A stretch of 64,000 nucleotides of DNA. Source: Arthrobacter sp. Hiyo8 (GTDB taxonomy: Bacteria > Actinomycetota > Actinomycetes > Actinomycetales > Micrococcaceae). The DNA lies in the NCBI GenBank assembly GCA_001549895.1, contig AP014719.1:558001-622000 (forward strand). The letters are read 5' to 3'. Numbering within the stretch: position 1 is the stretch's first letter; each line of letters opens with the position of its first letter. The position numbers and the translations under genes were made by a program. The notes under the pieces were generated by a model, which saw nothing but the letters and a program-made list of their open reading frames with translations, ran no database searches and was not told the DNA's origin. Positions 50,052-60,509 of this stretch are shown here, piece by piece.

Positions 50052-51092
50052 TGAGCTCGGCCCAGACCCCGACGACGGCGCCATGCTGGCCGCCGCCGTT
50101 CCCGAACGGCCACGCCACGCCGGCACCGCATACCGCAATGCGCCGGCACCGCACCAAACGGAGAGCATTATGCCAAGCCGAACAGCGACTGCGCCTCAGA
50201 CCACCACGGAACCGGCGTCGGCCAGCGGAGGCCGCAAGCGCCGCGGCGTCAATCGCGAAGGACTCGAAGCCGGCAAGCGCAGCACCAGGACCATCCTGTG
50301 GATCCTCCTCGCCGCGGCGCTCGTCCTCTACGGCTTCCCGTTCCTGTACCTGCTGTTCACGTCCTTCAAGACGCCGATCGACACCATTGCCGTGCCGCCG
50401 ACCATCCTCCCCAAGGAATGGACGCTGGATAACTACATCAACGCCCTGGGCCGCAATGGAGTGCCGGCGTCGTTCATCAACAGCATCCAGACCGCCGTCA
50501 TCAGCACCCTGCTGTCGCTCATCCTGGCCGTCCCGGCGGCCTACGGCATCACACGCTACAAAACAGCCAGTGGCAGGGTGTTCATCATGGCCGCACTCGT
50601 CACCCGCATGGTCCCCCGGTCGCCATCGGCATCCCGCTGGCGTCCATGATGGCCTCGGTCGGCCTGGCCGACACCCCGATCGCACTGTCCATCGCGCACA
50701 CAACCATCTCGCTGCCGCTCTCCATCTGGCTCATGTCCAGCTTCTTCGAGGCCGTCCCACAGGACCTGGAAGAAGCAGCTACCGTGGATGGCTGCAGCCG
50801 GCTCGGAGCCCTGTGGCGGGTGGTCATCCCGGTGGTCTCCGGAGGCATCGCCGTGACAGCGATCTTCGCCTTCCTCGCCTCCTGGAACGAATTCCTGTTC
50901 GCGCTACTCATGACCGCCGTCCGGTCCCAGACCACACCCGTGGTCATCGCAAACTTCCAGACCCAGTTCGGACTGGACTGGGGATCCATGACAGCCCTCG
51001 CCGCCGTCTACTCGATCCCCGTCATCCTTCTCACCCTTCTCCTGCAGCGCAAGATCGTCGCAGGCATGACCCTCGGCGCCGTCAAGGGCTGA
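50051..51092 (+). CDS. CUT1 sugar ABC permease, MalG-like (two frame breaks)
   Basis: Starts MSSAQTP at 50051; one missing C near 50070 would join it to DDGAMLAAAVPERPRHAGTA. An unusually long N-terminal cytoplasmic lead of about 75 residues precedes the first membrane segment (ILWILLAAALVLYGFPFLYL). A slip near 50620 connects MAALVTRMVPP to VAIGIPLASMMASVGLADTP. The EAA loop is LEEAATVDGCSRLGALWRVV. A MsiK-type shared ATPase elsewhere must energise the pair. Confidence 0.86.
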
Positions 51093-51119
51093 GAAACCAC
51101 AGCACAAAGGGAAGAACCA

Positions 51120-52490
51120 ATGTCAAGCAACAACCACTACGACGTGACGACGTGGCCCGTCGGCAATCCGTCCGAGGACGTCGGTGAAGTAATCAACAGC
51201 ATCATCGCCGATATCAAGGACCGGCAGACCGCCACCGATGCGAACAATGGAGGAAAGCCAGGCGCGGTGATCTACATTCCGCCCGGAGACTACCGCCTGC
51301 GTACGCAGGTGCTGATCGACGTCAGCTTCCTCAGGATCCACGGCTCCGGACACGGCTTTACGTCATCGAGCATCCGGTTCAACGTCCCCGAAGACGAATG
51401 GCCCGACCTGCATGAGCTATGGCCTGGGGGGAGCCGCATTCTCGTCGACCTTCCCTCCGGCGGAGACGGAGAGGAATCCAAGGGAGCCGCATTCTACGTT
51501 GAACGAAGCGGAAGCCCACGGATCAGCTCGGTCGAGTTCTCCAACTTCTGCATCGACGGGTTGCACTTCGCCCCGGACGGCTCGGGAATGCACCCCGAGA
51601 ACACCTACGTCAACGGCAAGACCGGCATCTATGTCGCGAACGCCAATGACTCATTCCGCGTAACCGGCATGGGGTTCGTCTACCTTGAGAACGCCCTCAC
51701 CATCTACAACGCGGACGCGCTTTCCGTTCACGACAACTTCATCGCCGAATGCGGAAGCTGCATCGAACTGCGCGGGTGGGGACAGGCATCGAAGATCACC
51801 GACAACCTGGTCGGAGCAGGGCCAAAAGGTCACTCGATCTACGCCGAGAACCATGGCGGGCTCCTGATAACCGCGAACAACGTCTTCCCCCGCGGTGCGA
51901 GCAGTGTCCATCTGGACGGCGTCACGCGCTCAAGCGTCACCAACAACCGTTTGCATTCGTTCTACCCTGGCATGGTGGTTCTCGCAGCGAACAGTTCGGA
52001 AAACCTCGTGGCCACGAATCACTTCCTGCGTGACCACGAGCCCTGGACACCCTTCCTGGGAGTCGACAACGGATTGGACGACCTCAACGGGCTTCTCTGT
52101 GTCAGCGGCAGCAACAACTCTGTCATCGGGAACCACTTCTCCGAGATCATCGACTCACAGAGCATCCGGCCCGCAGGTGCGACGCCCGTCATCATCCGGC
52201 TGATGGCGGGGGTCGGCAACTTCGTTTCCAACAACCACGTGGTGGCGATGGACGTTCACGCCACGTCCAGCGGATCGGCTTTCGAAGCTCAGGTGGACGC
52301 GCTGTTGACGACCCAGGCTTCGGACGCCCTCGCCGTTACGGCCGTCATGGTCGATCCCGCATCAGCCCGGAATACGATCCTTGATTCCGGAAGTGACGCC
52401 CAAGTTATCGCGGACAGGACTGTTAACGCCTTCAGGGCCACACCCGCGGTCGGTTTCCAGGCGGCACACGAACCACTTGTGGTTCAGTAG
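51120..52490 (+). CDS. DFA-III hydrolase (cytoplasmic fructotransferase paralogue)
   Basis: Intact 456 residues, starting MSSNNHYDVTTWPVGNPSED behind AGGGAAG, with no signal peptide. Same beta-helix as the fructotransferase: IYIPPGDYRLRTQV, NGKTGIYVANANDSFRVTGM, GLDDLNGLL. The acidic pair is kept with the same 11-residue spacing (D199 in YNADALSVHD, E210 in IAECGSC). It carries a longer C-terminus than the transferase. Known Arthrobacter DFA-IIIases are intracellular and convert DFA III to inulobiose. Placed directly after the importer genes, this role fits well; a second transferase acting inside the cell is the less likely alternative. Confidence 0.87.
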   Translation: MSSNNHYDVTTWPVGNPSEDVGEVINSIIADIKDRQTATDANNGGKPGAVIYIPPGDYRLRTQVLIDVSFLRIHGSGHGFTSSSIRFNVPEDEWPDLHELWPGGSRILVDLPSGGDGEESKGAAFYVERSGSPRISSVEFSNFCIDGLHFAPDGSGMHPENTYVNGKTGIYVANANDSFRVTGMGFVYLENALTIYNADALSVHDNFIAECGSCIELRGWGQASKITDNLVGAGPKGHSIYAENHGGLLITANNVFPRGASSVHLDGVTRSSVTNNRLHSFYPGMVVLAANSSENLVATNHFLRDHEPWTPFLGVDNGLDDLNGLLCVSGSNNSVIGNHFSEIIDSQSIRPAGATPVIIRLMAGVGNFVSNNHVVAMDVHATSSGSAFEAQVDALLTTQASDALAVTAVMVDPASARNTILDSGSDAQVIADRTVNAFRATPAVGFQAAHEPLVVQ

Positions 52491-52607
52491 CCCGCTCAGG
52501 CCTGGCGAGTCCCTCGGGGATCGCCATCGGGCCTCTGGGACGAATAGAACGTACCCAGCAAGTACCCGGACATAGAATCAGCATCAACATAAGGACGTGG
52601 GAGACCA

Positions 52608-53695
52608 ATGAACAAGTCAGTTGGCATCAAGGACGTGGCAGCCGCAGCCGGCGTCTCGGTCACAACGGTCTCCCACGTCCTCAATGATGTTGTCTACGCC
52701 CGGGTGGGGGCGGAGACGAGGGAACGGGTCCACGAAGCGGCCCGGCGTCTCGGATACGGCCCGAACCGGCTGGCGCAGGCGCTGCGCACCCAGCGTTCGG
52801 GCATGATCGGGTTCATCAGCGAGGAAATCGCCACCACCCGCACGCCGGCCGGATCATTTTGGGGCCGAGGAGACGGCACGTGCTCGCGGATACCGCATCA
52901 TGATCATCAACTCCACCAGCACCAGCTCCCAGGATTCCAGGGAAAGTGATGTGGCGGATCTGCTGGACCGGCAGGTAGACGGCATCCTCTACGCCACCAT
53001 GTATCACCGCAAACTGGCCGTCCCAAGAACCTCATCGGACTCCCCGCCGTCCTGGTGGACTCCGAAGACATCAGCCACACCGTTTCCTCCGTCATCCCCG
53101 ACGAAATCGCCGGTGCGAGGTCGGCCGTACAAACCCTGATCGACGCCGGACACACCCGCATCGGCATGCTCAACAACACCGACGACGTCCCCGCCACCCA
53201 CTCCCGGCTCAAGGCATTCAAGGACACACTCGCAGGTGCCGGGCTGCCCTATCACGAAGAACTCGTCCAGTCCGAGCCGTCGGAGGTGCCCGGCGGCCAC
53301 CAGGCGGCCCTGCGCCTGCTGAAAACCCCAAACCGGCCCACCGCTATATTCTGCTACAACGACCGCATGGCCATGGGCGCGTACCGGGCCGCCGGGAACT
53401 TGGCCTCAGGATTCCGGACGACATTTCCATCGTCGGTTTCGACAACCAACAACTTATTGCCGAAAACATCTACCCCGCCCTGACAACCGTCGCCCTTCCG
53501 CACTACGAAATGGGCGCCTGGGCCACCGAAAACCTGATCGACGCCATCGAGGGAAAAACCGACCTGCAGCTGTTCGCCGCTCACCCGACCCTTCTCCCCT
53601 GTCCCCTGGTCCTCCGCGATTCCGTAGCCTCCCCAAAACATCAGGACGCTTCGAGCAGAGCAGCACCGGACTCACTTACACGCCCCAACACCTGA
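52608..53695 (+). CDS. LacI-family regulator, locus B (several frame breaks)
   Basis: About 360 residues from ATG 52608. Head domain VGIKDVAAAAGVSVTTVSHV, NDVVYARVGAETRERVHEAA. Slips near 52850, 53030 and 53395. Ligand domain: GYRIMIINSTSTSSQDSRES, AVLVDSEDISHTVSSVIPDE, IFCYNDRMAMGAYRAA, ISIVGFDNQQLIAENIYPAL. It is closely related to the LacI at 20391. The best candidate operators are the AAAC(C/G)GTTT palindromes between ift and the importer; none is seen before its own start. Confidence 0.84.
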
Positions 53696-53745
53696 CCTTC
53701 GAGCGCGCCCAGTAGAGGACGCGCCCAACCCTCCAAGGACCCCGA

Positions 53746-54697
53746 ATGCATAGCACCCCAGTTCCCCCATGCCCTGAAACGGATGTCGTCGTCATCGGCG
53801 AGGCCATAATCGACATCATTAACACCGCCGCAGGGCCCGTCGAGTTTCCCGGCGGATCAGGGATGAACGTCGCGTTCGGACTCGGCCGGCTAGGCGTCAG
53901 CACCGCATTTCTCACCGCACTGGGCAGGGATGAACGCAGCAGGAACATCCAACAACACCTGGACACCGCAGGAGTACACCTGTTCCCGGGAGCCGAACAC
54001 CTCAGCCGCACCTCCACAGCCAGGGCGCTTCTGGACAGCAGCGGTTCCGCAGAGTACGAATTCGACTTCGAATGGAACCTCCCCCACATCAGCCCACTTT
54101 CCTCCCGAAGGTGCTGCATACGGGGTCACTGGCCTCCTTCACGGAGCCCGGAGCAACCCAAGTCCGGTCCTTGCTGGAACTGTTCTCCCGCCGCTGCTTG
54201 GTCACGTACGACCCAACATCCGCCCGACACTGCTCCCCAGCCACACTGAAGCGCTCAGGACTTTCGAACACACAGTTGCCCTGGCTACCGTTGTGAAGCT
54301 CAGTTCGGACGATGCCCGGTGGCTTTACCCGCGCACGTCTCCTGACGACGTCGCGCAGCGGCTGCTTGATCTCGGGACGGAACTTGCAATCATCACCGAT
54401 GGCGCATCCGGATCCTATCTGCGCTCGAATGCTGCCGAGATCGAAGTGCCGGCACCACCAGTGCTCGTCAAGGATACTGTCGGCGCAGGCGACTCCTACA
54501 TGTCATCGCTTATCGCCGGCCTCATCGAGGACCCCGAGGACGATTTCGGCTACGGCAAACTCACCCGGCTGGGAACCGCCGCCTCGCTCGCTGCGGCCAT
54601 AACGGTCGGACGGCACGGAGCGAACCCGCCAACGCGGGCGGAACTGATCCGATCCCTGGAAATGGCCCAGACGTCCCGAAAGAACTCCGATGACTGA
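53746..54697 (+). CDS. PfkB-family fructokinase, locus B (two to three frame breaks)
   Basis: About 317 residues from ATG 53746. TDVVVIGEAIIDIINTAAGP, VEFPGGSGMNVAFGLGRLGV, then slips near 54095 and 54225: LPKVLHTGSLASFTEPGATQ, NIRPTLLPSHTEAL. The PfkB signature with catalytic Asp is DTVGAGDSYMSSL and the tail is AAITVGRHGANPPTRAELIR. It is a paralogue of the kinase at 18468-19388. It would convert the fructose freed by GH32 into fructose-6-phosphate. Its stop overlaps the GH32 start by eight bases. Confidence 0.85.
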
Positions 54698-56228
54698 AAC
54701 CACAGCGCACCTTGCCGGGGCCGCGCCGAAGAAACCGCCCCCACCATGCGGCCAATACTTCACTACACAGCCAAGAACACGTGGCTGAACGACCCCAACG
54801 GACTCGTGTGGCACCAGGGCGTCTACCACCTCTTCTACCAAAACAACCCCTTCGACAACGTCTGGGGCAACATGTCCTGGGGACACGCCACCTCAACCGA
54901 CCTTCTGCACTGGACCGAACACCCGGTTGCCATCGCCTGCAACGAGGAAGAAGACGTCTTTTCCGGCAGCATCGTGGTGGACCACGGCAATACGTCGGGA
55001 TTCGGCACAGCAGAAGAACCGGCCTTGGTGGCCATCTACACGAGCGCCTTCAAGGAAGGCTCGGTGCACCAAGGGACACAAGCCCAGTCTCTCGCGTTCT
55101 CAACGGACGCCGGCATGACCTGGAGCAAATACGCAGGCAACCCCGTGCTTGGCCGCGGCTCGGCCCATTTCCGGGACCCAAGGTGTTCCGCTACGAGGGA
55201 CCGGCCGGTTCCCGCTGGATCATGGTGGCGGTGGAGGCCCAGCACCAGCAGGTTGTGCTTTACCGCTCGGCCGACCTCAAGGACTGGGAATACCTGAGCA
55301 CCTTCGGCCCAGCCAACGCCAGCGACGGCGAATGGGAATGCCCCGACCTCTTCCCGCTCCCCGTCGACGGAGACCCGGACAACGTCAAATGGGTCCTGGT
55401 GGTCAATATCAACCCGGGCGCCGTGGCCGGCGGCTCCGGAGGGCAATACTTCGTCGGCGACTTCGACGGCGTGCAGTTCACCGCCGACCCTGATTCGCTC
55501 GTTCCAACCGATGCCGACGGGAACGTAGATCTCAGACACTGTCTGTGGCTCGACTGGGGACGTGACTACTACGCCGCCGTCTCCTTCAGCAACGCCCCGG
55601 AGAACCGCCGCATCATGATCGGCTGGATGAACAACTGGGACTACGCCAACTCCTTGCCCACGACTCCGTGGCGCTCCAGTATGTCGCTTGCCCGCGAGAT
55701 CGAGCTCGCGACGGTGGACGGTTTCCCGCGCCTGGTGCAGCGCCCCGTGCTGACCTTGGACTCCGGGGAGCCGGCCCGCACCATCCAGAACATGGAACTA
55801 CTTCACAACTCCCTGTTGCAACTGCCCCACGCGATGCCCGGATCAGCCCAGCTGATCGACGCCGAGATCCTGCCCGGCACGGCACGGACCATCGCGTTCA
55901 GGCTCCTCAGCGCGCCAGACGGGAGCACCGCAACGGTCCTCACCTTCGATGCCCTGACGAGCCGGCTCACCCTGGACCGGCGCAACTCCGGAAACACCGC
56001 CTTCCACGATAAGTTCTCGTCGGCTGAGTCCGCACCAGTGAAGCTCGACGGCGGCGCGCTTAGGCTAAAAGTAATCGTCGACCAGTGCTCGGTGGAGGTC
56101 TTCGCCCAAGACGGCAGGGTTGTGCTGAGCGATCTGGTGTTCCCCGGTCCGGGAACCTGGGCACCGACGTGTACGTCGAAGGCGGCACAGCCACGGTGCG
56201 GAAACTGGGCGTCACGTCCTTGTCCTAA
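54690..56228 (+). CDS. GH32 beta-fructosidase, locus B (frame breaks)
   Basis: About 512 residues. I chose ATG 54690 (MTETTAHLAGAAPKKPP), overlapping the kinase stop; one missing base in the C run near 54740 joins it to MRPILHYTAKNTWLNDPNGL. ATG 54746 is the alternative. Motifs: nucleophile TWLNDPNGL, HFRDP with a slip to KVFRYEGPAG near 55180, acid/base EWECPDLFP. Sandwich domain VIVDQCSVEVFAQDGRVVLS; a slip near 56160 gives GTDVYVEGGTATVRKLGVTS to TAA. No signal peptide, so it should split inulobiose or fructans inside the cell. Confidence 0.88.
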
Positions 56229-56567
56229 TGGCGGCACCGTGCTGCAGTGCCCACCGGGTCCTGCGGGAAAGAGTGCCCAAAGGCCATAAGAGGCCGAACG
56301 CTGCGAAGGAAGCCGTCAACAATTCAGCCGTACGCTGTCACTCCATTCGAGCGCGAATCGTCGGGATCCCCAGACCGGCAGGTCCCACTGGACGGATTCT
56401 TGCACGACGTCCCGTTTTTCTCGATGAAATTGGAGGGTGAGATCAAGGCCTTCGAGCTCGCCTCACCAGCCGCTTGTTTCGGCGCTCACAAGCCGTGAAT
56501 TCCGGCTGCGTGGCGTGGTGTGTTCGGCGGCGATCGGGCGGGCACCCCGCGTCCGATCGCTGGCCGG
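56229..56567. other. No gene recognised
   Basis: About 340 bases between locus B and the convergent HxlR gene. No protein-like frame and no strong stem-loop seen. Confidence 0.45.
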
Positions 56568-57005
56568 CTAGCAGGCCTCCTCCGGGTGGCGGACAGAGAG
56601 CTCTCCTGACTTGACAGGCCTTCCGCAAGCTTCGCAGCGCACCTCAGCCACAAACATTTCGCCGCACGCATCATGCACAAACTCGACTACCGGAACGTCC
56701 GCGTCCCGGTATGCGTCACCCCAGCGCTTCAGAACCAAGATGACCTGGCCCAAATCCCTTCCTTTTTGGGTGAGTTCATACCCGGAGCCCCCGCTGCTTT
56801 CCGACAACCGCTGTTGGACGATCCCGGACTCCGTGAGCTTTTTCAAACGCGATGCAAGGATGTCCCTTGGCGCTCCCACGGCACGCAATATTTCGGTGTA
56901 CCGCGACGCGCCGAACGCCAGCGCGCGAACGATGTGGAGCGACCACCGGTCATCGATCGCGCCAAGAGCAACGGCGAGTGAGTCTTTCGATGGTTTGTTT
57001 TTCAA
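56568..57005 (-). CDS. HxlR-family transcriptional regulator
   Basis: Intact 145 residues from TTG 57005. Winged helix DSLAVALGAIDDRWSLHIVR, YTEILRAVGAPRDILASRLK, GSGYELTQKGRDLGQVILVL. The extra C-terminal segment has two cysteine pairs (CGEMF...CEACG), possibly metal-binding, which is less common in the family. One operator copy overlaps its start and a second lies between it and the divergent membrane gene. Confidence 0.88.
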   Translation of the reverse strand: MKNKPSKDSLAVALGAIDDRWSLHIVRALAFGASRYTEILRAVGAPRDILASRLKKLTESGIVQQRLSESSGGSGYELTQKGRDLGQVILVLKRWGDAYRDADVPVVEFVHDACGEMFVAEVRCEACGRPVKSGELSVRHPEEAC

Positions 57006-57045
57006 ACCGCCTCCTGTACGATTGCCTCGGTTTGATATTCAAACC
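56992..57045. promoter_or_regulatory. Two HxlR operators in the divergent region
   Basis: GGTTTGTTTTTCAAACC (56992-57008) and GGTTTGATATTCAAACC (57029-57045) are 17-base dyads, the second perfect, 37 bases apart. The first covers the hxlR-type start codon; the second sits 25 bases before the membrane-protein start. Confidence 0.78.
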
Positions 57046-57069
57046 ATTCTAGTCGAGGAAGCCCTGAAG

Positions 57070-58108
57070 ATGTCATTTCCCCATCCAGCCCGGGCCGGGA
57101 ATGCCGCTCCCGGAACTCAGCACAGCGCGTGGATAGCCCTGGTTCTCACCGGGCTCATCATTGGTACGGCCTTCATCGCCATCTACGTCGGCATTCAGCG
57201 CAGCCCCGCACCGTTGCACTTGCCGCTGGCTGTAGTGGGCGAACCGCTCGCCACGGCAACTCAAAAGAGACTGGGCGACGCCGTCACGGTGACCGAGGTC
57301 ACCTCGCTCAGCGAAGGCACCCACATGGTTCAAAATGGCGACGCGGTTGCGGCGGTGGCCCTGACCGCGCCAACCACGTTGCAGTTCGACTACGCCGGCG
57401 CAAAGGGCCTCAGCGAGAGCGGAGCGGCCCGCGCTCTGGTCCATGGCGTAGCGGACCATGCCGGGCTTACCCTGCAGGAGAAAGACCTCGTGCCGCTGGC
57501 GCAGTACGACAGCCGAGGGCTATCTGCCTTCTACGTCGTATTCGGCGTCACACTCTCGTCATTTGTTCTGGCGCAAGGTCTCACCGGGGCCGCTGACAAG
57601 ATCAGACTGCGCCACCGCCTGTATGCCATGGGCGGATTCGCCGTACTGATCGGCGTCGTCGGGGCAACAATCGCCGGCCCCATCCTCGGAGCCCTGACGG
57701 CCCGTGGCCGCTGCTCGCGGCAACTCTCGCGCTGCTCTCCGCGTCGGTCGCGTTCACGACCAAGGCGCTCGGCGCCTGGCTGGGAGCTGCGGGGATCGCC
57801 CTAGCAGTCATCACGCTAACCATCGTCGGCAACGCCGTCAGCGGAGCGACCATCGGCTACGACATCCTGCCCTCGTGGGGGCAAGCGGTCTCAGCGATTC
57901 TTCCCCCGGCGCAGCGGTCCGCGCCGTCAATGACTACGGCTACTTCAACGGAACGGCCGCATGGTCATCGCTTGGCGTCCTCGCGCTTTGGGCGGCAGCG
58001 GGCTTCGGCCTGGTGTTGCTCCGCTCGGTGGCCCGCGTAAACCGCACCAAGTCTGCCGAGTCACAGCCGAACCCGGAAATCCCAGAAGCGGATCTAACGC
58101 ATCCGTAG
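57070..58108 (+). CDS. YhgE/Pip-type (DUF3533-like) membrane protein (two frame breaks)
   Basis: About 347 residues from ATG 57070. An N-terminal membrane segment (WIALVLTGLIIGTAFIAIYV) is followed by an external domain (HLPLAVVGEPLATATQKRLG) and five to six C-terminal membrane segments. Slips near 57700 and 57905: LLAATLALLSASVAFTTKAL, then AAVRAVNDYGYFNGTAAWSS. The layout matches ABC-2-like YhgE proteins linked to export or drug tolerance. The divergent HxlR gene is the probable regulator. Confidence 0.75.
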
Positions 58109-58295
58109 GCGGTGAGCGGGCCTTTGCGCCCTCACGAGCCTCGCCGGTGTACACGCACGTACCCGTTCGGCCGCCGTCGGGTTCTGGGCTAAGGGCTGAG
58201 ATGCCCCAAGGCCTCCCCTGGGAAGTCGCGCGGTGGTTGTTCCATGGGCTCGAGCGAGGCGATTACGGGCTCACCAAAAATTAGGAGGAAACCTC

Positions 58296-58819
58296 ATGTC
58301 AACCAACAACCCAGCGGAACGGTCGGAAACCTTCACCTGGATTGATCCGGCAATCGCGCTCGAACAGCTGCCACGGCTGTCGGGTCTGGACTACTTTTCC
58401 GGCCTCCGCGACGGCAGCATTGCGCCGCCGCCGATCGCTTCCCTCATGAATTTCGATCTCGTCGATGCGAGGTACGGACACGTCGAGTTCCAGTGCTGGC
58501 CGGAGAAGCGCACTACAACCCCCTCGGAATGGTGCACGGCGGCCTGGCCTGCACGCTCCTCGACACGGTGCTCGGCTGCGCAGCACACAGTACCTTGGAA
58601 GTCGGGATCGGCTACACCTCTATCGATCTGGCGGTCAAGTACCTGCGACCAATCACGCTCAACAAGGGTGAACTTCGTGCGGAGGGGTCAGTCGTAAAAT
58701 CCGGCCCGCGGGTGATATTCACCGAAGGGCGCCTCAGCACCGCCAGCGGTGAACTCCTCGCCACCGCCACGAGCACGCTGCTTATCTTCCCCCGCCAACC
58801 GGGCGCTCGGACAACATGA
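58296..58819 (+). CDS. PaaI-family hotdog thioesterase (one frame break)
   Basis: About 175 residues from ATG 58296 behind TTAGGAGGAA. An N-terminal lead (EQLPRLSGLDYFSGLRDGSI) precedes the hotdog domain. A slip near 58500 joins HVEFQCWP to GEAHYNPLGMVHGGLACTLL, the N-P-x-G-x-VHGG active-site motif. KYLRPITLNKGELRAEGSVV and GELLATATSTLLIFP follow. Hydrolyses acyl- or aryl-CoA thioesters; substrate unknown. Confidence 0.86.
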
Positions 58820-58871
58820 CTGATACCGGCACCGCCGTTGCCCTGTGACGCCTGCCGCTCAGGATCGCGCG

Positions 58872-59698
58872 TTACCACCGGGCCCCCCTTTCGGTTGCGT
58901 ACGCGAGTGGACTTGGGCCTCCTTCGCCGAAAGTAGCCAAGCGGACGGTAACCCCGAGTTGTCGGATATTGTTTTGCACGTCTAGTGGTAGTTGATCGTC
59001 AGTTACGACAGTGTCGAGGATTTGCAAAGGTGCAACGTTGAAAAGGGAGACGGTGCCGAACGTGGTGCTGTCCGCGAGTAGGAACCTCGAGGACGACGCT
59101 TTGAGGGCTGCCCGTTTTACCTCGAATTCGTCCATGGAAGGTGCCATGAGGCCCCTGGAAATGTTCCACGTCCGGCTGCTGAGGAAGGACAAATCAATGT
59201 TGACGAACTTGAGCATTTCGGTCGCCTGGGCCCCTGACCGGAAGCGCTCGCTGGGTCCACTACTCCGCCAGTGTGGATGGTTTCTATGTTCGGGTAGGCG
59301 AACAAGCTTGTGACGATGTAGAAGTCGTTGGTTACTACGGTAAGGTGCCGGCGCGCGGCGAGGAAGGGCACGAGTGATCGACACGCGGTGCCGGCGTCGA
59401 GGAAGACAACCATGTCATCCTTGATTGATTGGGCTGCGAGCTTGGCAATCGCCTTTTCGCGCGGGGCTCCGGGTTGGGCCCGAAGTTTGGGTTCCCCTGC
59501 AGGTTCCTGGCCGTGCTGCTTTGTGAGCCGAACACCACCGCGGACTGAGCTCACTTGGCCAGTGGACTCTAGGGCAGTGATGTCACGACGGACCGTCATG
59601 TGAGAGACATTCATATAGGCCGTGAGGCCGCGGACACTCAGAATGCCCTCCTGCCGCAGGAGGCGGAGGATTTCTTGGTGCCTCTGCTCGGGAATCAT
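58872..59698 (-). CDS. DeoR/GlpR-family sugar-responsive repressor (one frame break)
   Basis: About 275 residues from ATG 59698. Helix-turn-helix MIPEQRHQEILRLLRQEGIL, TAYMNVSHMTVRRDITALES. Sugar-phosphate-binding domain with FLDAGTACRSLVPFLAARRH and TVVTNDFYIVTSLFAYPNIE. A slip near 59245 leads to FRSGAQATEMLKFVNIDLSF, KRAALKASSSRFLLADSTTF. It stands at the end of the VOC-SDR-Gfo-permease strand and probably controls that operon. Confidence 0.84.
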
Positions 59699-59898
59699 GG
59701 ATCGGGCTGCTGGACTCACGAGGTTCCCTTCAAAGGTTTGGACCGGCACCATGAGCGGGCGCCTAGAGGTTTGATGCGTGACGGCGGCTTTTCGTCTGAA
59801 CCGTCAAGTAGCCCCTGTTTTCTTGCGTATCGTCTACGGCCCGATATCCTCACCTGGCGTCCGAGGATTCCGGGCATGTTCTTCTGGATCCCGATGGC

Positions 59899-60350
59899 TC
59901 AAGACTTGTCGCTTCCCTGCCAGTCGGGCGCCTGAATGAGCTCCACCCGATTTCCGTCTGGATCGAGGAGGTAGACCAGCCACCCGCCTGCAATGGGGCC
60001 CGAGGCCGGGGCAACGGGTTCGGATACCGCCTCGTAACCAAGAGCTGTCATCTTGGCGTAAACCTGCCGTACGTCGATGTCTGTGAAGGCAAGGTGTGCT
60101 GTGCCCGGCTGCGCCTCTGATGGGTCGACTGCGGGCAGTAGAGGCTCGGCATGGGCAAGTTCCAGCCGGAAGGCTCCGTCACCGGTAGCGAGAAGCATGG
60201 CTTTGACCTTTACGTTGGGACGGCCGTAAAGTTCGCCGATGTATGGTCCCGACGTCCACGCATCCAAGCGGTCAGTCCAAGGCCATCCACGTAGAATCGC
60301 GCGCTGCGCTCCATATCCGTTACGTGCAGGGCAGTGTGATGATGTCGCAT
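59899..60350 (-). CDS. VOC-family (glyoxalase/dioxygenase fold) protein (one frame break)
   Basis: About 150 residues. Starts MRHHHTALHVTDMERSARFY at 60350 and slips near 60255. It continues AFRLELAHAEPLLP, GTAHLAFTDIDVRQVYAKMT, GGWLVYLLDPDGNRVELIQA. Metal ligands fit His7 in the first motif and Glu in RVELIQ. A lactoylglutathione-lyase-like or epimerase role is possible; the neighbouring SDR and Gfo/Idh suggest a sugar or polyol pathway. Confidence 0.8.
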
Positions 60351-60509
60351 TAAGTGTCTCCTTGGGTCAAGGCCTTCCTACTCGTCTCCGATTGTTGAAT
60401 TACTTTCCAGGAGATGAGACCAGCCTTGAAGCGTTGATATTGGATGGGTTGGGGGCATAGGCATAGCAGCGCTGGGCGACGGCATGTGAGAAGCCCGTGC
60501 CGGTTGGTT

